Shown in pieces: positions 17,236 through 25,758 of a stretch of 64,000 bases of DNA. The first letter of the stretch is position 1; each line of letters opens with the position of its first letter. The stretch lies in contig JAWKIO010000005.1 in assembly GCA_041394265.1 (NCBI GenBank), forward strand, positions 3,472,001 through 3,536,000, in the 5' to 3' direction. The position numbers and the translations under genes were made by a program. The notes below the pieces were generated by a model, which was not told the origin of the DNA, searched no databases, and saw only the letters and a program-made list of their open reading frames with translations. This DNA is from Acidimicrobiales bacterium (GTDB taxonomy: Bacteria; Actinomycetota; Acidimicrobiia; Acidimicrobiales; SZUA-35).

Positions 17236-19752
17236 GTGACCCGAACGATGACCAACGCGAGTCGCGGCTCAGTGGCCTGGCTGCTTCGCCGCGCCGTTGC
17301 GCCGCTCGTGCGGCGGCCGCGCCACGGCAACCGCGAGGGCCTCGTGATGCTGCTCGCTGCAGCTCTTGCGGCAGGTGCGCTCCTGCTCCTGGGCCCACTG
17401 CAATCGGCGACGCCCCTCGTAGGGCAGAGCACGATGTCGTGGTGGTACCTCGCTGCCGGCTTCTGCGTGGCCGAGTTCGTCGTCGCCCACGTCGAGATCA
17501 GGAAGCACACCCACTCGCTCTCGCTGAGCGAGGCGCTGTTGATCGTCGGCATCGTCACGTTGAGTCCGATGCAGCTCGTCGCGGCCCGACTGGTGGGCGC
17601 GTTGGTGGCCTTGGTGATCCGGCGTCAATCTGCGTTGAAGATGACGTTCAATCTGGCCGTCTTCACCTTCGAAGCGGCGCTTGCCAGCTTCCTGCTGCAC
17701 GTCGTTGGCGCACCATTGGTGGATCGAGGGTGGTTCTGGGCGACCGCGGGGGTCGCGGTATGGTTCGCCGTTGTTGCTGGCGCGATCGCCGTCGCCTTCG
17801 TGATCAGTCTGGTCGACCCGGACCGACAGGCGGGACTCTTGCTCGACGTGGTCCGCTCGCAGATGACCGTGGCGCTGGGGACGTGCAGCCTGTCGGTGAT
17901 CGGCGCGGCGGCGGTTGCCTCCTCGCCGCTGAATCTTGTGTTCGTCGGAGTCGTGGCCCTCAGCGCGTTCTGGGTCCTACGAGCCCAGGCCCGCACCGCG
18001 CGTCGTGCGACCGACCTCGAGAGTGTTGGCGGGTTCACCGCCAAGCTCGTCGGTCTGTCGACAACGCCGGAGGTCGTCGACACCTCATTGCAGGAATTCG
18101 CACGATCACTGCGAGCATCGAATGCCGCCATGCTCGCCCCGCCCTCGAGCCAACTCGGAGGGGTGTATCAGCTGGACGCCGCCGAGTCGGTCGATGTCGA
18201 CGCTCTGGCGGCGGCACTCGCCGGTATCGACCGAGTGTGCCTGCTCAGCGGCCTCGACCAGCCTTCGCTCCCCGACGGCATCGCTGGCCCGATCACGCTC
18301 GACGGCGACCAGCGAGTGGTTGTCGTGGTGTGGGAACGATCGACCGACGTGGGTGCGTTCGATGCTGCCGATGTTGCCATGTTCAGTGCGTTCAGTGATC
18401 AAGCGCGAGTGGCACTCGAGCGAGCGCTGTCCAACGACCGCCTCGCTCACGCGGCCTACCACGATGCACTGACCGGTCTGCCCAATCGGCTCGGGCTCGC
18501 TCGCAAGGTCGAGGGCGCAAGCGGCGATGGCGGCGCTCTGCTCGTCATGGACCTCGATCGGTTCAAGGACATCAACGACACGCTCGGCCATCCGACCGGT
18601 GACCGTGCCTTGCGCATCGTGGCCGATCGTCTCGCAACGGTGGCCGACGACCAGGTGGTCCTGGGCCGGCTCGGTGGCGACGAGTTCGCGCTCTATGCGC
18701 CGGGCACCGACATCGATGCGGCGATCGTGCTCGCCAACCTGGTCACCGATGTGCTGTCGGCGCCAATCGCCATCGGCGACCTCTCGCTCCAGATCGGCGT
18801 CAGCATCGGGATCGCCGTCGAACCCGACGATGGCGTCACGCTCACCAATCTGATGATGCAGGCTGACGCGGCGATGTTCGAGGCCAAGCGGCGCCAGACC
18901 GGATGGCAGCTGTACAGCCCGGAGGTCGACACCAACACGCCGAGAAGGCTCGAGATCCTGTCCAGCCTCCGCCGGGCCATCAGCGGTGGCGAACTCCAGG
19001 TCTGGTACCAGCCCAAGGTCGATCTCGCCGACCGGCGCGTCGTGGGAGCCGAAGCACTCGTGCGCTGGGAGCATCCGCAGCTCGGCTTCGTTCCTCCCGA
19101 CGAGTTCGTCGCCATCGCCGAGGGCGCAGGCCTGATGAAGGACCTCACCACCGCCGTGCTCGAGAACGTGGTCAGCGATCTCGGGTTCTTCAAGTCGAAG
19201 GGGATCACCCTCCCGGTGGCGGTGAACCTGTCGACTCGCGACCTTCTCGATGGTGACCTGCCGCAGCGGATCGACACCATGGTGGCGTTCGCCGGGCTGA
19301 GCCCGGCCGACATCTCGTTCGAGATCACCGAGACGGCCATCATGTTGGATCGCAACGAGGTGACGGCACGCCTGAACCGACTCCATGAGCTCGGCTATTC
19401 GTTCGCCGTCGATGACTACGGCACGGGCTACTCCTCGCTTGCCTACCTGCGAGATCTTCCGGTCGACACCCTCAAGATCGATCGCTCGTTCATCTGCGAT
19501 CTCGACATCGACCAGTCCAACGAGGTCATCGTCCGCTCGACCATCGATCTTGGCCACAACCTCGGGCTCACTGTGGTTGCCGAAGGCATCGAGCGCGAGG
19601 GCGAGTTCGAGGCACTTCGTCGCCTCGGCTGCGACCAGGCCCAGGGCTATCTCATGTCGAGGCCGCTGCCACGCCCGAAGCTGGAGCTCTGGCTCGAGGC
19701 GCACGGCGTCACGGGCGACCGGCCCGCGATGGTGTCAGAGCACTACATCTAG
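17236..19752 (+). CDS. Membrane GGDEF-EAL protein with GAF-like linker, no I-site
   Basis: This 838-residue protein has about eight hydrophobic segments (residues 30-260), a linker of about 150 residues that may be GAF-like, GGDEF near residue 478 (GRLGGDEFALY) and EAL near 605 (GAEALVRWEH, FEITETAIML, DDYGTGYSSLAYL, KIDRSFI, AEGIER). The four residues at the usual RxxD inhibitory position are not RxxD, unlike the paralogue at 4278. Both catalytic sites look intact. It starts 57 bases after the FAD oxidoreductase, probably as its own unit. Confidence 0.92.
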   Translation: MTRTMTNASRGSVAWLLRRAVAPLVRRPRHGNREGLVMLLAAALAAGALLLLGPLQSATPLVGQSTMSWWYLAAGFCVAEFVVAHVEIRKHTHSLSLSEALLIVGIVTLSPMQLVAARLVGALVALVIRRQSALKMTFNLAVFTFEAALASFLLHVVGAPLVDRGWFWATAGVAVWFAVVAGAIAVAFVISLVDPDRQAGLLLDVVRSQMTVALGTCSLSVIGAAAVASSPLNLVFVGVVALSAFWVLRAQARTARRATDLESVGGFTAKLVGLSTTPEVVDTSLQEFARSLRASNAAMLAPPSSQLGGVYQLDAAESVDVDALAAALAGIDRVCLLSGLDQPSLPDGIAGPITLDGDQRVVVVVWERSTDVGAFDAADVAMFSAFSDQARVALERALSNDRLAHAAYHDALTGLPNRLGLARKVEGASGDGGALLVMDLDRFKDINDTLGHPTGDRALRIVADRLATVADDQVVLGRLGGDEFALYAPGTDIDAAIVLANLVTDVLSAPIAIGDLSLQIGVSIGIAVEPDDGVTLTNLMMQADAAMFEAKRRQTGWQLYSPEVDTNTPRRLEILSSLRRAISGGELQVWYQPKVDLADRRVVGAEALVRWEHPQLGFVPPDEFVAIAEGAGLMKDLTTAVLENVVSDLGFFKSKGITLPVAVNLSTRDLLDGDLPQRIDTMVAFAGLSPADISFEITETAIMLDRNEVTARLNRLHELGYSFAVDDYGTGYSSLAYLRDLPVDTLKIDRSFICDLDIDQSNEVIVRSTIDLGHNLGLTVVAEGIEREGEFEALRRLGCDQAQGYLMSRPLPRPKLELWLEAHGVTGDRPAMVSEHYI

Positions 19753-19804
19753 GTCGGTCGGCCCCGGGCTCTGACGGCAACCGTCGACACTCAAGCCCAA
19801 CCTG

Positions 19805-19856
19805 GCGAACTGTCCACACTGAAGCCCGGAACTGAGCTTCAGTGTGGACAGTTCGC
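19805..19856. repeat. Perfect 21-bp inverted repeat between genes
   Basis: Arms 19805-19825 and 19836-19856 are exact reverse complements around a ten-base spacer. The 9-mer CTGAAGCCC inside the arm recurs in outer flanks (19790s and 19863-19873), so the unit appears to be nested or repeated. It sits 52 bases after the GGDEF-EAL stop and before the MFS gene. It could end transcription from either side, but no T-run is present, so a REP-like element is also possible. Confidence 0.7.
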
Positions 19857-19931
19857 GGGACTGGGCTTCAGGCTCGACAGTTGCTGTCGGCGAATCGTGC
19901 GGATGGTGCCGGGCGGTAGCATTCGCAGGGC

Positions 19932-21167
19932 GTGCCCAGCCATCCGTTCGTCCCTCTTCGACACCGCTCGGTACGGCTGCTCTGGGGCGCGGCGGTCATC
20001 AGCGACATCGGGACCTGGGTCCAGCTCATCGTGGTCGGCAGCCTCGTGGCCGCCGACACCGGGAGCGCGCTCAAGACCGGCCTCGTTGCGCTTGCGACCT
20101 TCATGCCACAAGGCATCGCCTCGCCGGTTGGTGGGCTCCTCGCCGACCGGTTCGACCGCCGAAAGGTGTTCGCCTCGGCACTCACCGCCCAGGCGGTGAT
20201 CACCTCGGTACTCGCGGTCGTCCTGGGTACCGGGGTGCGGAACCCGATCGTCCTCACCGCGCTCATCTTGCTGGCCAGTGCGTCGGGAGCAACCGGCGCG
20301 CCGTCGTACGCGGCGATGCAACCCGACCTGGTGCCGCCTGAGGAGCTCATGCAGATGGTGTCGCTCGGCGTCTACTCATGGAACAGCGGGCGAGTGGTCG
20401 GGCCGATCATCGGGTCGCTCCTCGTGCTCGCCGTGGGGCCGGCGTGGACCATCTCGTTCAACGCGTTCTCGTTTCTCGTCATGGCCGTTGCCGTGTTGGC
20501 GCTGCGGCAGCCGTTCCAGCCCCGGGGAGATGGCGGCACGATCCGCAGCCGCCTCGCCACCGGCGCTCGCGCCCTGCGCGGCACACCTGGCTGCTGGCAT
20601 GCCCTCAGGATGCTGGCGTTGGTGAACACGATGATGGTGCCGTTCATGGGACTCATCCCGATCTACGTGCAACGGGGCTACGGCGGCAGCACACAGATGG
20701 TGGGCATCGTGGCCTCGGCCCAGGGGATCGGCGCCATCGCCGGCGGCATCGTCATCTCGATCCTGGCGCAACGGCACCCCCGCTCGACGCTCGTGGTCGG
20801 ATCGGTCAGCGCTGCGTCTTCGATGCTCCTCGCCTACGCGCTGGCGCCCAACCTCGGTCTTGTCGTCGTCGCGATCTTCTTCCTGGGCGGGACGTGGTCG
20901 TGTCTCTTCATCAGCCTGTCGGCGGTGATCCAGCGAGACGCCCCGCCCGACAGTCGTGGTCGCGTCATGTCGCTGATGCAGGCGACGTTCGGGATCACCT
21001 ACGGGTTCGGTCTTCTCGGGATCGGTGTTCTCGGCGACCTCACCGACCTCCACATCGCCTTCAGCACCGGTGCGGTGATCGCGATCGTGGGCTTCGTGGC
21101 CATCACGAGACGAGCGCCCGAGTGGCGGGCCGCCATCAACGGTCACCCGATCCCGGATGTCGCCTGA
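19932..21167 (+). CDS. MFS exporter (MFS_3 / EntS-like)
   Basis: This 411-residue protein has about 12 membrane spans. The N-terminus reads RSVRLLWGAAVISDIGTWVQ, and the loop 2 motif GGLLADRFDRRKV is the MFS signature. The ASASGATGAPSYAAMQPDLV segment in the middle is typical of the EntS/multidrug group. It should export a small molecule by proton antiport; the substrate is unknown. The start is a GTG. Confidence 0.85.
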   Translation: MPSHPFVPLRHRSVRLLWGAAVISDIGTWVQLIVVGSLVAADTGSALKTGLVALATFMPQGIASPVGGLLADRFDRRKVFASALTAQAVITSVLAVVLGTGVRNPIVLTALILLASASGATGAPSYAAMQPDLVPPEELMQMVSLGVYSWNSGRVVGPIIGSLLVLAVGPAWTISFNAFSFLVMAVAVLALRQPFQPRGDGGTIRSRLATGARALRGTPGCWHALRMLALVNTMMVPFMGLIPIYVQRGYGGSTQMVGIVASAQGIGAIAGGIVISILAQRHPRSTLVVGSVSAASSMLLAYALAPNLGLVVVAIFFLGGTWSCLFISLSAVIQRDAPPDSRGRVMSLMQATFGITYGFGLLGIGVLGDLTDLHIAFSTGAVIAIVGFVAITRRAPEWRAAINGHPIPDVA

Positions 21168-21220
21168 CGCGCTGCCACCGGCGAGGAACAACCTGACCAC
21201 GATCGACTACGTTTCGACAG

Positions 21221-22387
21221 ATGATCGACGACGCACGCGAGGCCGACGCCGCCACGTATGCCGACGGGCGGCGCATCGTCGATGCCGACAGCCACCTGAT
21301 GGAAGGCCCGACGTTCCTCACGGACCACGCCGATCCGGCCGTGCGTGATCGGCTCCCGGCCATCGCCGGTGGTCGCAGTCGTCTCGATGTCACGCAGGGC
21401 CATCACACCGACGACGAGCGCGCCGCGCTCATGGCACTCGGCCCGGAACTCGTGCGACGCGGCCCGAAGTGGCATGCCGCGCTCGGCGCCGTCGACCCGG
21501 CCGAACGGACAGCGGCCCTCGATCTGCTCGGGTTCGAACATCAGGTGGTCTTTACGTCGTTGTGTGCGCCGCTGTTCGACCTTGGCGATCGCGACCTGAG
21601 GTACGGGGCCTACCGGGCGCACAATCGTGCCGTCGCTGCCTTCTGCGATGCCGACCCGCGGCTTCACGGTGTCGCCCTCTGTGACCTCGATGATGCCGAG
21701 CGATCGCTCGTCGAGCTCGATGCGGCGATGGCGATGGGACTGCGACTCGTGTGGATCCCCGCACGGGCTCCCGGAGGCTCGGCCCCCGGACATCCTCGAA
21801 ACGAGCGCTTCTGGGCTCGCCTCGCCGAGTGCGGGATGCCATTCGTCTTGCACGTGGGGAGCGGGCCGCTGTCGATCGGATCGTCGTGGATGGACGATGG
21901 GCGGTTGCCCGACGAGCAGATGGTGGGCGCCGAGGTGATCGGCTCCAAGGACTTCATGGTGGTGCACCACCCAGCCATGCGCTTCTTGTCGGCGCTCGTC
22001 CTCGACGGGGTGCTCGAGCGTCATCCGTCGCTACGCGGCGGTGCGATCGAGATGGGAGCGGGATGGGTGCCCGATCTGCTGCGTCGACTCGATCACGCCG
22101 TGTCGATCTGGAGCCGGTCGGAGCCCCGGCTGGCCGCCATGACGCGATCACCATCGGAACAGGCGAGTGCGCAACTCCGCTTCACGCCGTATCCGTTCGA
22201 GGACGTCGGTCTCCTCAACACGATCTCCGACCCCGCGCTCTACCTCTTCTCGTCGGACTATCCGCACGCCGAGGGAGGACGGGACCCGATCGGCCGGTTC
22301 GCCCGTTCGCTCGCTGCCGCCGACCCGATCACGGTCGACCGATTCTTCGCCGACAACGCATCCGAATGGCTGGGGGTAGCCACATGA
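21221..22387 (+). CDS. Amidohydrolase 2 family protein (ACMSD-like)
   Basis: This 388-residue TIM-barrel protein begins its domain with IVDADSHLME, the metal-binding DxH of amidohydrolase 2. Later come FVLHVGSGP, FMVVHHPAMRFLSALVLDGV and YLFSSDYPHAEGG with the C-terminal metal Asp. Members decarboxylate or hydrolyse aromatic and carboxylated substrates. It is coupled by ATGA to an MDR reductase, suggesting a shared catabolic step. Confidence 0.85.
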   Translation: MIDDAREADAATYADGRRIVDADSHLMEGPTFLTDHADPAVRDRLPAIAGGRSRLDVTQGHHTDDERAALMALGPELVRRGPKWHAALGAVDPAERTAALDLLGFEHQVVFTSLCAPLFDLGDRDLRYGAYRAHNRAVAAFCDADPRLHGVALCDLDDAERSLVELDAAMAMGLRLVWIPARAPGGSAPGHPRNERFWARLAECGMPFVLHVGSGPLSIGSSWMDDGRLPDEQMVGAEVIGSKDFMVVHHPAMRFLSALVLDGVLERHPSLRGGAIEMGAGWVPDLLRRLDHAVSIWSRSEPRLAAMTRSPSEQASAQLRFTPYPFEDVGLLNTISDPALYLFSSDYPHAEGGRDPIGRFARSLAAADPITVDRFFADNASEWLGVAT

Positions 22388-23379
22388 ACCGTCGTATCGT
22401 CATCGCTTCACTACCGGAGGGCCAACTTCGTCCGTCGGACTTCGCCCTCGACTCGACCCCGGTGCCGGAGGTCGGCGACGGTCAGGTGCTGTGTCGAACG
22501 CTCGCCATCACGATCGGCGCCGGCCAGCGAGCCGGGTTGCAGGGGAGTGCCAGCTACGCCGGCGCTCCTGTCGCCGGTCGCGTGATGGGCGGCACCGGTG
22601 TGGCCGAGGTCGTCGCCTCCGAGCATCCAGGGTTCTCGGTCGGCGACCATGTTCGGGCAGACACCGGTTGGCAGGAGTTCTCGGTGCACGACGGCGAGCG
22701 GATCTCGCCCGTCGACGCGACCCGGGATCCCGCTCACTTGTTGGGAGTGCTGGGAACGAACGGTCTCACCGCGTACTTCGGACTCACCGAGATCGGGCGT
22801 CCGCGTGGCGGCGAGACCGTGATGGTGTCGGCTGCGGCCGGCTCGGTCGGCCACATCGTCGGCCAGATCGCAAAGCTTCTCGGCAACCGAGTGGTCGGCA
22901 TCGTCGGGTCGGACACAAAGGCGGAACTGCTCGTCGACGAACTGGGCTTCGACATCGCACTCAATCGGCGGAGTCCCGACTTTCGTTCGCAGCTGAAGGA
23001 GGCCACGCCGGACCGCGTCGACGTCTACTTCGACAATGTCGGCGGCGAGATTCTCGAGAGCGCCCTGTTCCGCATGAACACCCATGGCCGCATTGCGTGC
23101 TGTGGCGCTGCCAGCCAGTACGACACGTCCACTCCCGGTGGCGGTCCGAGGGGCGTGCCCGGGTTGCTCGTGAACAATCGTGTCCGAATGGAGGGGTTCT
23201 TGGTCTTCGACTTCATCGAGCGCTACGACGAGGCACGGCGGCAGCTGACCGACTGGATCGACGAAGGAGCGCTGGCGCCGAGAGTCACCGAGTACGACGG
23301 CCTCGACGCCGCGCCCCAAGCGTTCGTCGATCTGCTCGGTGGCGCCACCGTCGGCACGACGATCGTGCGAGTGGGGTGA
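22384..23379 (+). CDS. NADP-dependent MDR oxidoreductase (zinc-independent, prostaglandin-reductase/curA type)
   Basis: ATG 22384 overlaps the amidohydrolase stop; the frame stays open upstream but that part is antisense-like noise. The 331-residue protein has GTNGLTAYFGLTEIG, the nucleotide-binding AAAGSVGHIVGQIAK and YFDNVGGEILE, all hallmarks of the zinc-free MDR enoyl or alkenal reductases. No zinc ligands are present. Its substrate is probably made by, or feeds, the neighbouring amidohydrolase. Confidence 0.88.
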   Translation: MNRRIVIASLPEGQLRPSDFALDSTPVPEVGDGQVLCRTLAITIGAGQRAGLQGSASYAGAPVAGRVMGGTGVAEVVASEHPGFSVGDHVRADTGWQEFSVHDGERISPVDATRDPAHLLGVLGTNGLTAYFGLTEIGRPRGGETVMVSAAAGSVGHIVGQIAKLLGNRVVGIVGSDTKAELLVDELGFDIALNRRSPDFRSQLKEATPDRVDVYFDNVGGEILESALFRMNTHGRIACCGAASQYDTSTPGGGPRGVPGLLVNNRVRMEGFLVFDFIERYDEARRQLTDWIDEGALAPRVTEYDGLDAAPQAFVDLLGGATVGTTIVRVG

Positions 23380-23412
23380 CGAGCGCAACGATGGCGAACG
23401 CGAACGCCGACG

Positions 23413-25308
23413 TCAGGGCGTGGCCGGTAGCGAGTCGGTCTGCAGTAGATACTCGGCGCTCTCGGAGAACGCGGTCATGACCCGTCCTCGCTCGACGCCT
23501 GCGCCGAGTTGGCCAAGCCAGTAGGCCGTTCCGGCGCCGTCTGGCAATCGGCCGAGCACGTTCTCGTACACGAGGTCGACGAACTGCGTGTCCGTCAGCG
23601 CTCCGTAGGTGGCGGTGAACTCGTCGGATCGGGCGAACTCGGTGCTGACGGCATCGACGCCCAGCGTCTCGATCTGTCCGGCCCAGTAACAGAAGCCCGT
23701 CGGGTCGGGATCGCGCTCGAAGTAGGCCCGGTACAACCTGGCGACCTGGCCTTCGCTCGCAAGGTGCGTGGGCGCGGTCGCCGTCGCGGCGACGAATTCT
23801 GCCGAGTCGCTGAATCCGGTCATGACGGCGCCTCTCGATGTGCCGTTCGACAACTGACCAACCCAGAACGAGCCCCCGGCAGCATCGGCGCTGCGGCCGA
23901 GCACGTTTCGGTAGACGAGGTCGACGAACTGGCCGTCATCGACCGAGCCGTAGGTGGCGGTGAACTCGGGGGACGAGGCGAAGGCGTCGGAGACGTTGTC
24001 GATCGAGAGCCCTCGGGCCCGCTGCGTACGCCAGTAGAGAAGCCCGGGTGGCTCCGGGGCTCGCCCGAAGTAGGCCCGATACAAGCGCTCGACCTGTCCG
24101 GTGAGTGCCGCAGGTCGGGGTGGCGTGGGCGTGTCGCCCCAGACGTCGATGACACGTCGCGTGTTGTCGAGTATCTGGCTGATGACGCGGGCCGAGCCGT
24201 CAGGTCGAACGACCACGGCCGATGACGGGAACCCTTCGGCCGCCCGCTCGTCGTCGATGGCGGCGATCACGGTCTGACCACCGGTGTCGAAGTCGAGACG
24301 GACGACGTCGATGTCGCGTTTCGGCCGCGGTTCGCCGACGACCCAGCCGTTGGCCTCTGGCTCGTCGAGTACGGCGAGGCCGCCCGGGTCGACGGCGATG
24401 AACGAGCGCACGGTGGTGCCGATGGTGAGCACCTCCGGGGTCGATGGGCTGGTGGCGAAACGGGCGAACAGCGAACGGCTCCGGGCGAACAGCGGACTGG
24501 TCGCAACGACATCGGCGGAGCCGACGGCGACGACGCCCCCGTCGACGTCGAGGAGATCGGTGATCCTCGGACGATCGTGGGTCGACGGGATCGGGAGCTG
24601 GACGGGTGGGGCGCCGTCGATCGACACGGAACCATCCTCGAGGGCGAACGCTCGCCTCGACACGGCAGTGACATCCCCGACGTGGGTGACCGAGGTTTCT
24701 CGCAGGATCTTGCCGGTGTCGACGTCGAGGACGAGTACCGTCGCGGCCCCTCCGCCTGGTGGAACCACCACGACGCCCGACAGCAGTTGCTCTCCGGCGT
24801 CGAACCTGCCGACACCGGTCACGTAGTGGCCGGGTCGCCCGATGGTGCGGATCGTCGAGAGGCGACCGTCGGCGTCGATCCGGTGATAGCGCAGCTCGCT
24901 GTGCGACTCACTGGTGTAGGTGGCGATGGTCACCGAACCGTCGCGCTCGACGACCATCAGGGGACGGCTGCCGAACGCTTCGATTCGGACCGGACCGTAG
25001 GTCGTGTCCCGTGCACCCGCCGGCGTGAAACGGACGACGCCGTAGATGAACGGTACCGATGGACCTCCGTCGGTGGAGACCACGGTCATCTCGTAGATCC
25101 GACCGTCCGCGTCGACGCCGAGTTGGACGGGCTGGCTCGAGGTCGTGATGGTCCGTTGCGAGCGGACGGCGCAGGCATCGGTGGTGGTCGCTGCGCCGAC
25201 CGGGTCGACGGTTGTCGGGATCAGCAGCGACGGCGCCAGAAGGCAGAGAGCTGATAGCGATGCGAATCGGTGTCGGGCCGCGGCTCGTCTTGTTGGGTTC
25301 GAGAGCAT
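23413..25308 (-). CDS. Secreted protein with two DUF4214 repeats
   Basis: Start ATG 25308 gives a basic N-terminus and hydrophobic core (SALCLLAPSLLIP) ending near PVGAA, a signal peptide; ATG 25329 is an alternative. Residues ~40-400 resemble a beta-propeller-like or WD-like sensor region without a clear family. Two C-terminal DUF4214 units follow (QVERLYRAYFGRAPEPPGLLYW and QVARLYRAYFERDPDPTGFCYW), each with a QFVDLVY and NVLGR partner. DUF4214 is common in extracellular actinobacterial proteins and S-layer-like exoproteins; its function is unknown. Confidence 0.82.
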   Translation of the reverse strand: MLSNPTRRAAARHRFASLSALCLLAPSLLIPTTVDPVGAATTTDACAVRSQRTITTSSQPVQLGVDADGRIYEMTVVSTDGGPSVPFIYGVVRFTPAGARDTTYGPVRIEAFGSRPLMVVERDGSVTIATYTSESHSELRYHRIDADGRLSTIRTIGRPGHYVTGVGRFDAGEQLLSGVVVVPPGGGAATVLVLDVDTGKILRETSVTHVGDVTAVSRRAFALEDGSVSIDGAPPVQLPIPSTHDRPRITDLLDVDGGVVAVGSADVVATSPLFARSRSLFARFATSPSTPEVLTIGTTVRSFIAVDPGGLAVLDEPEANGWVVGEPRPKRDIDVVRLDFDTGGQTVIAAIDDERAAEGFPSSAVVVRPDGSARVISQILDNTRRVIDVWGDTPTPPRPAALTGQVERLYRAYFGRAPEPPGLLYWRTQRARGLSIDNVSDAFASSPEFTATYGSVDDGQFVDLVYRNVLGRSADAAGGSFWVGQLSNGTSRGAVMTGFSDSAEFVAATATAPTHLASEGQVARLYRAYFERDPDPTGFCYWAGQIETLGVDAVSTEFARSDEFTATYGALTDTQFVDLVYENVLGRLPDGAGTAYWLGQLGAGVERGRVMTAFSESAEYLLQTDSLPATP

Positions 25309-25329
25309 CAGCGGACGGTAGTCGCACAC

Positions 25330-25713
25330 TGATCGTCGCGGTCACTCGGGCGTCGTGGGACGAATTCATGCGAAAACGCCCGTTTCCGTCCATGGACCGC
25401 CCGAGAGGGCGGGCGTACGGGCCCGATGCCGGGACTCGAGCTGTTGTGATCGGGCTGCCGGGCAGCTCCAACAACCTTCGAGCCAATGCTCGAAAGCTCT
25501 TGGAGCTGGGGGGAATCTACCTCTGCATCGCAATCTGACCTTCTTTGTCCTGGTCAAGTCGATCAGAAGTTGTCTTCATCGCCTGCGTGGGAGTAACCGC
25601 GGGAGTAACGAAATGCACCGTGAGTGTGCCGGATTCCAATTGCCTGAGAGGACTGCCTACTCAAAATCCACGGACCCTCAGAGCCTCCACCAGAACCAGG
25701 GCGATTCAGGCGG
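25330..25713. other. Gene-free junction between chromosome and mobile segment
   Basis: No convincing gene lies here. The left half carries nested palindromes (25463-25508). The direct repeat GGGAGTAAC occurs at 25589 and 25602. MobF homology begins abruptly at about 25714, so this stretch should contain the boundary of the inserted element. I found no tRNA that could serve as an att site. Confidence 0.5.
25463..25508. repeat. Nested palindrome upstream of the DUF4214 gene
   Basis: CAGCTCCA (25463-25470) pairs with TGGAGCTG (25501-25508), and inside it TTCGAGC (25477-25483) pairs with GCTCGAA (25488-25494) around a CAAT loop. The two stems could fold coaxially in RNA or mark a protein site. 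Confidence 0.5.
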
Positions 25714-25758
25714 GCGATCGATGCCCGGCCGGTCTACGCCCAAGCCAAAACCGTCGGG

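Noticed and set aside
21751..22383. Upstream extension of the MDR oxidoreductase frame
   Set aside because: It runs through the amidohydrolase gene in another frame; the ATGA overlap at 22384 is the natural start.
25540..25640. Possible tRNA-based attachment site at the left element border
   Set aside because: No tRNA-like fold or T-loop could be found; only the short GGGAGTAAC direct repeats are present.
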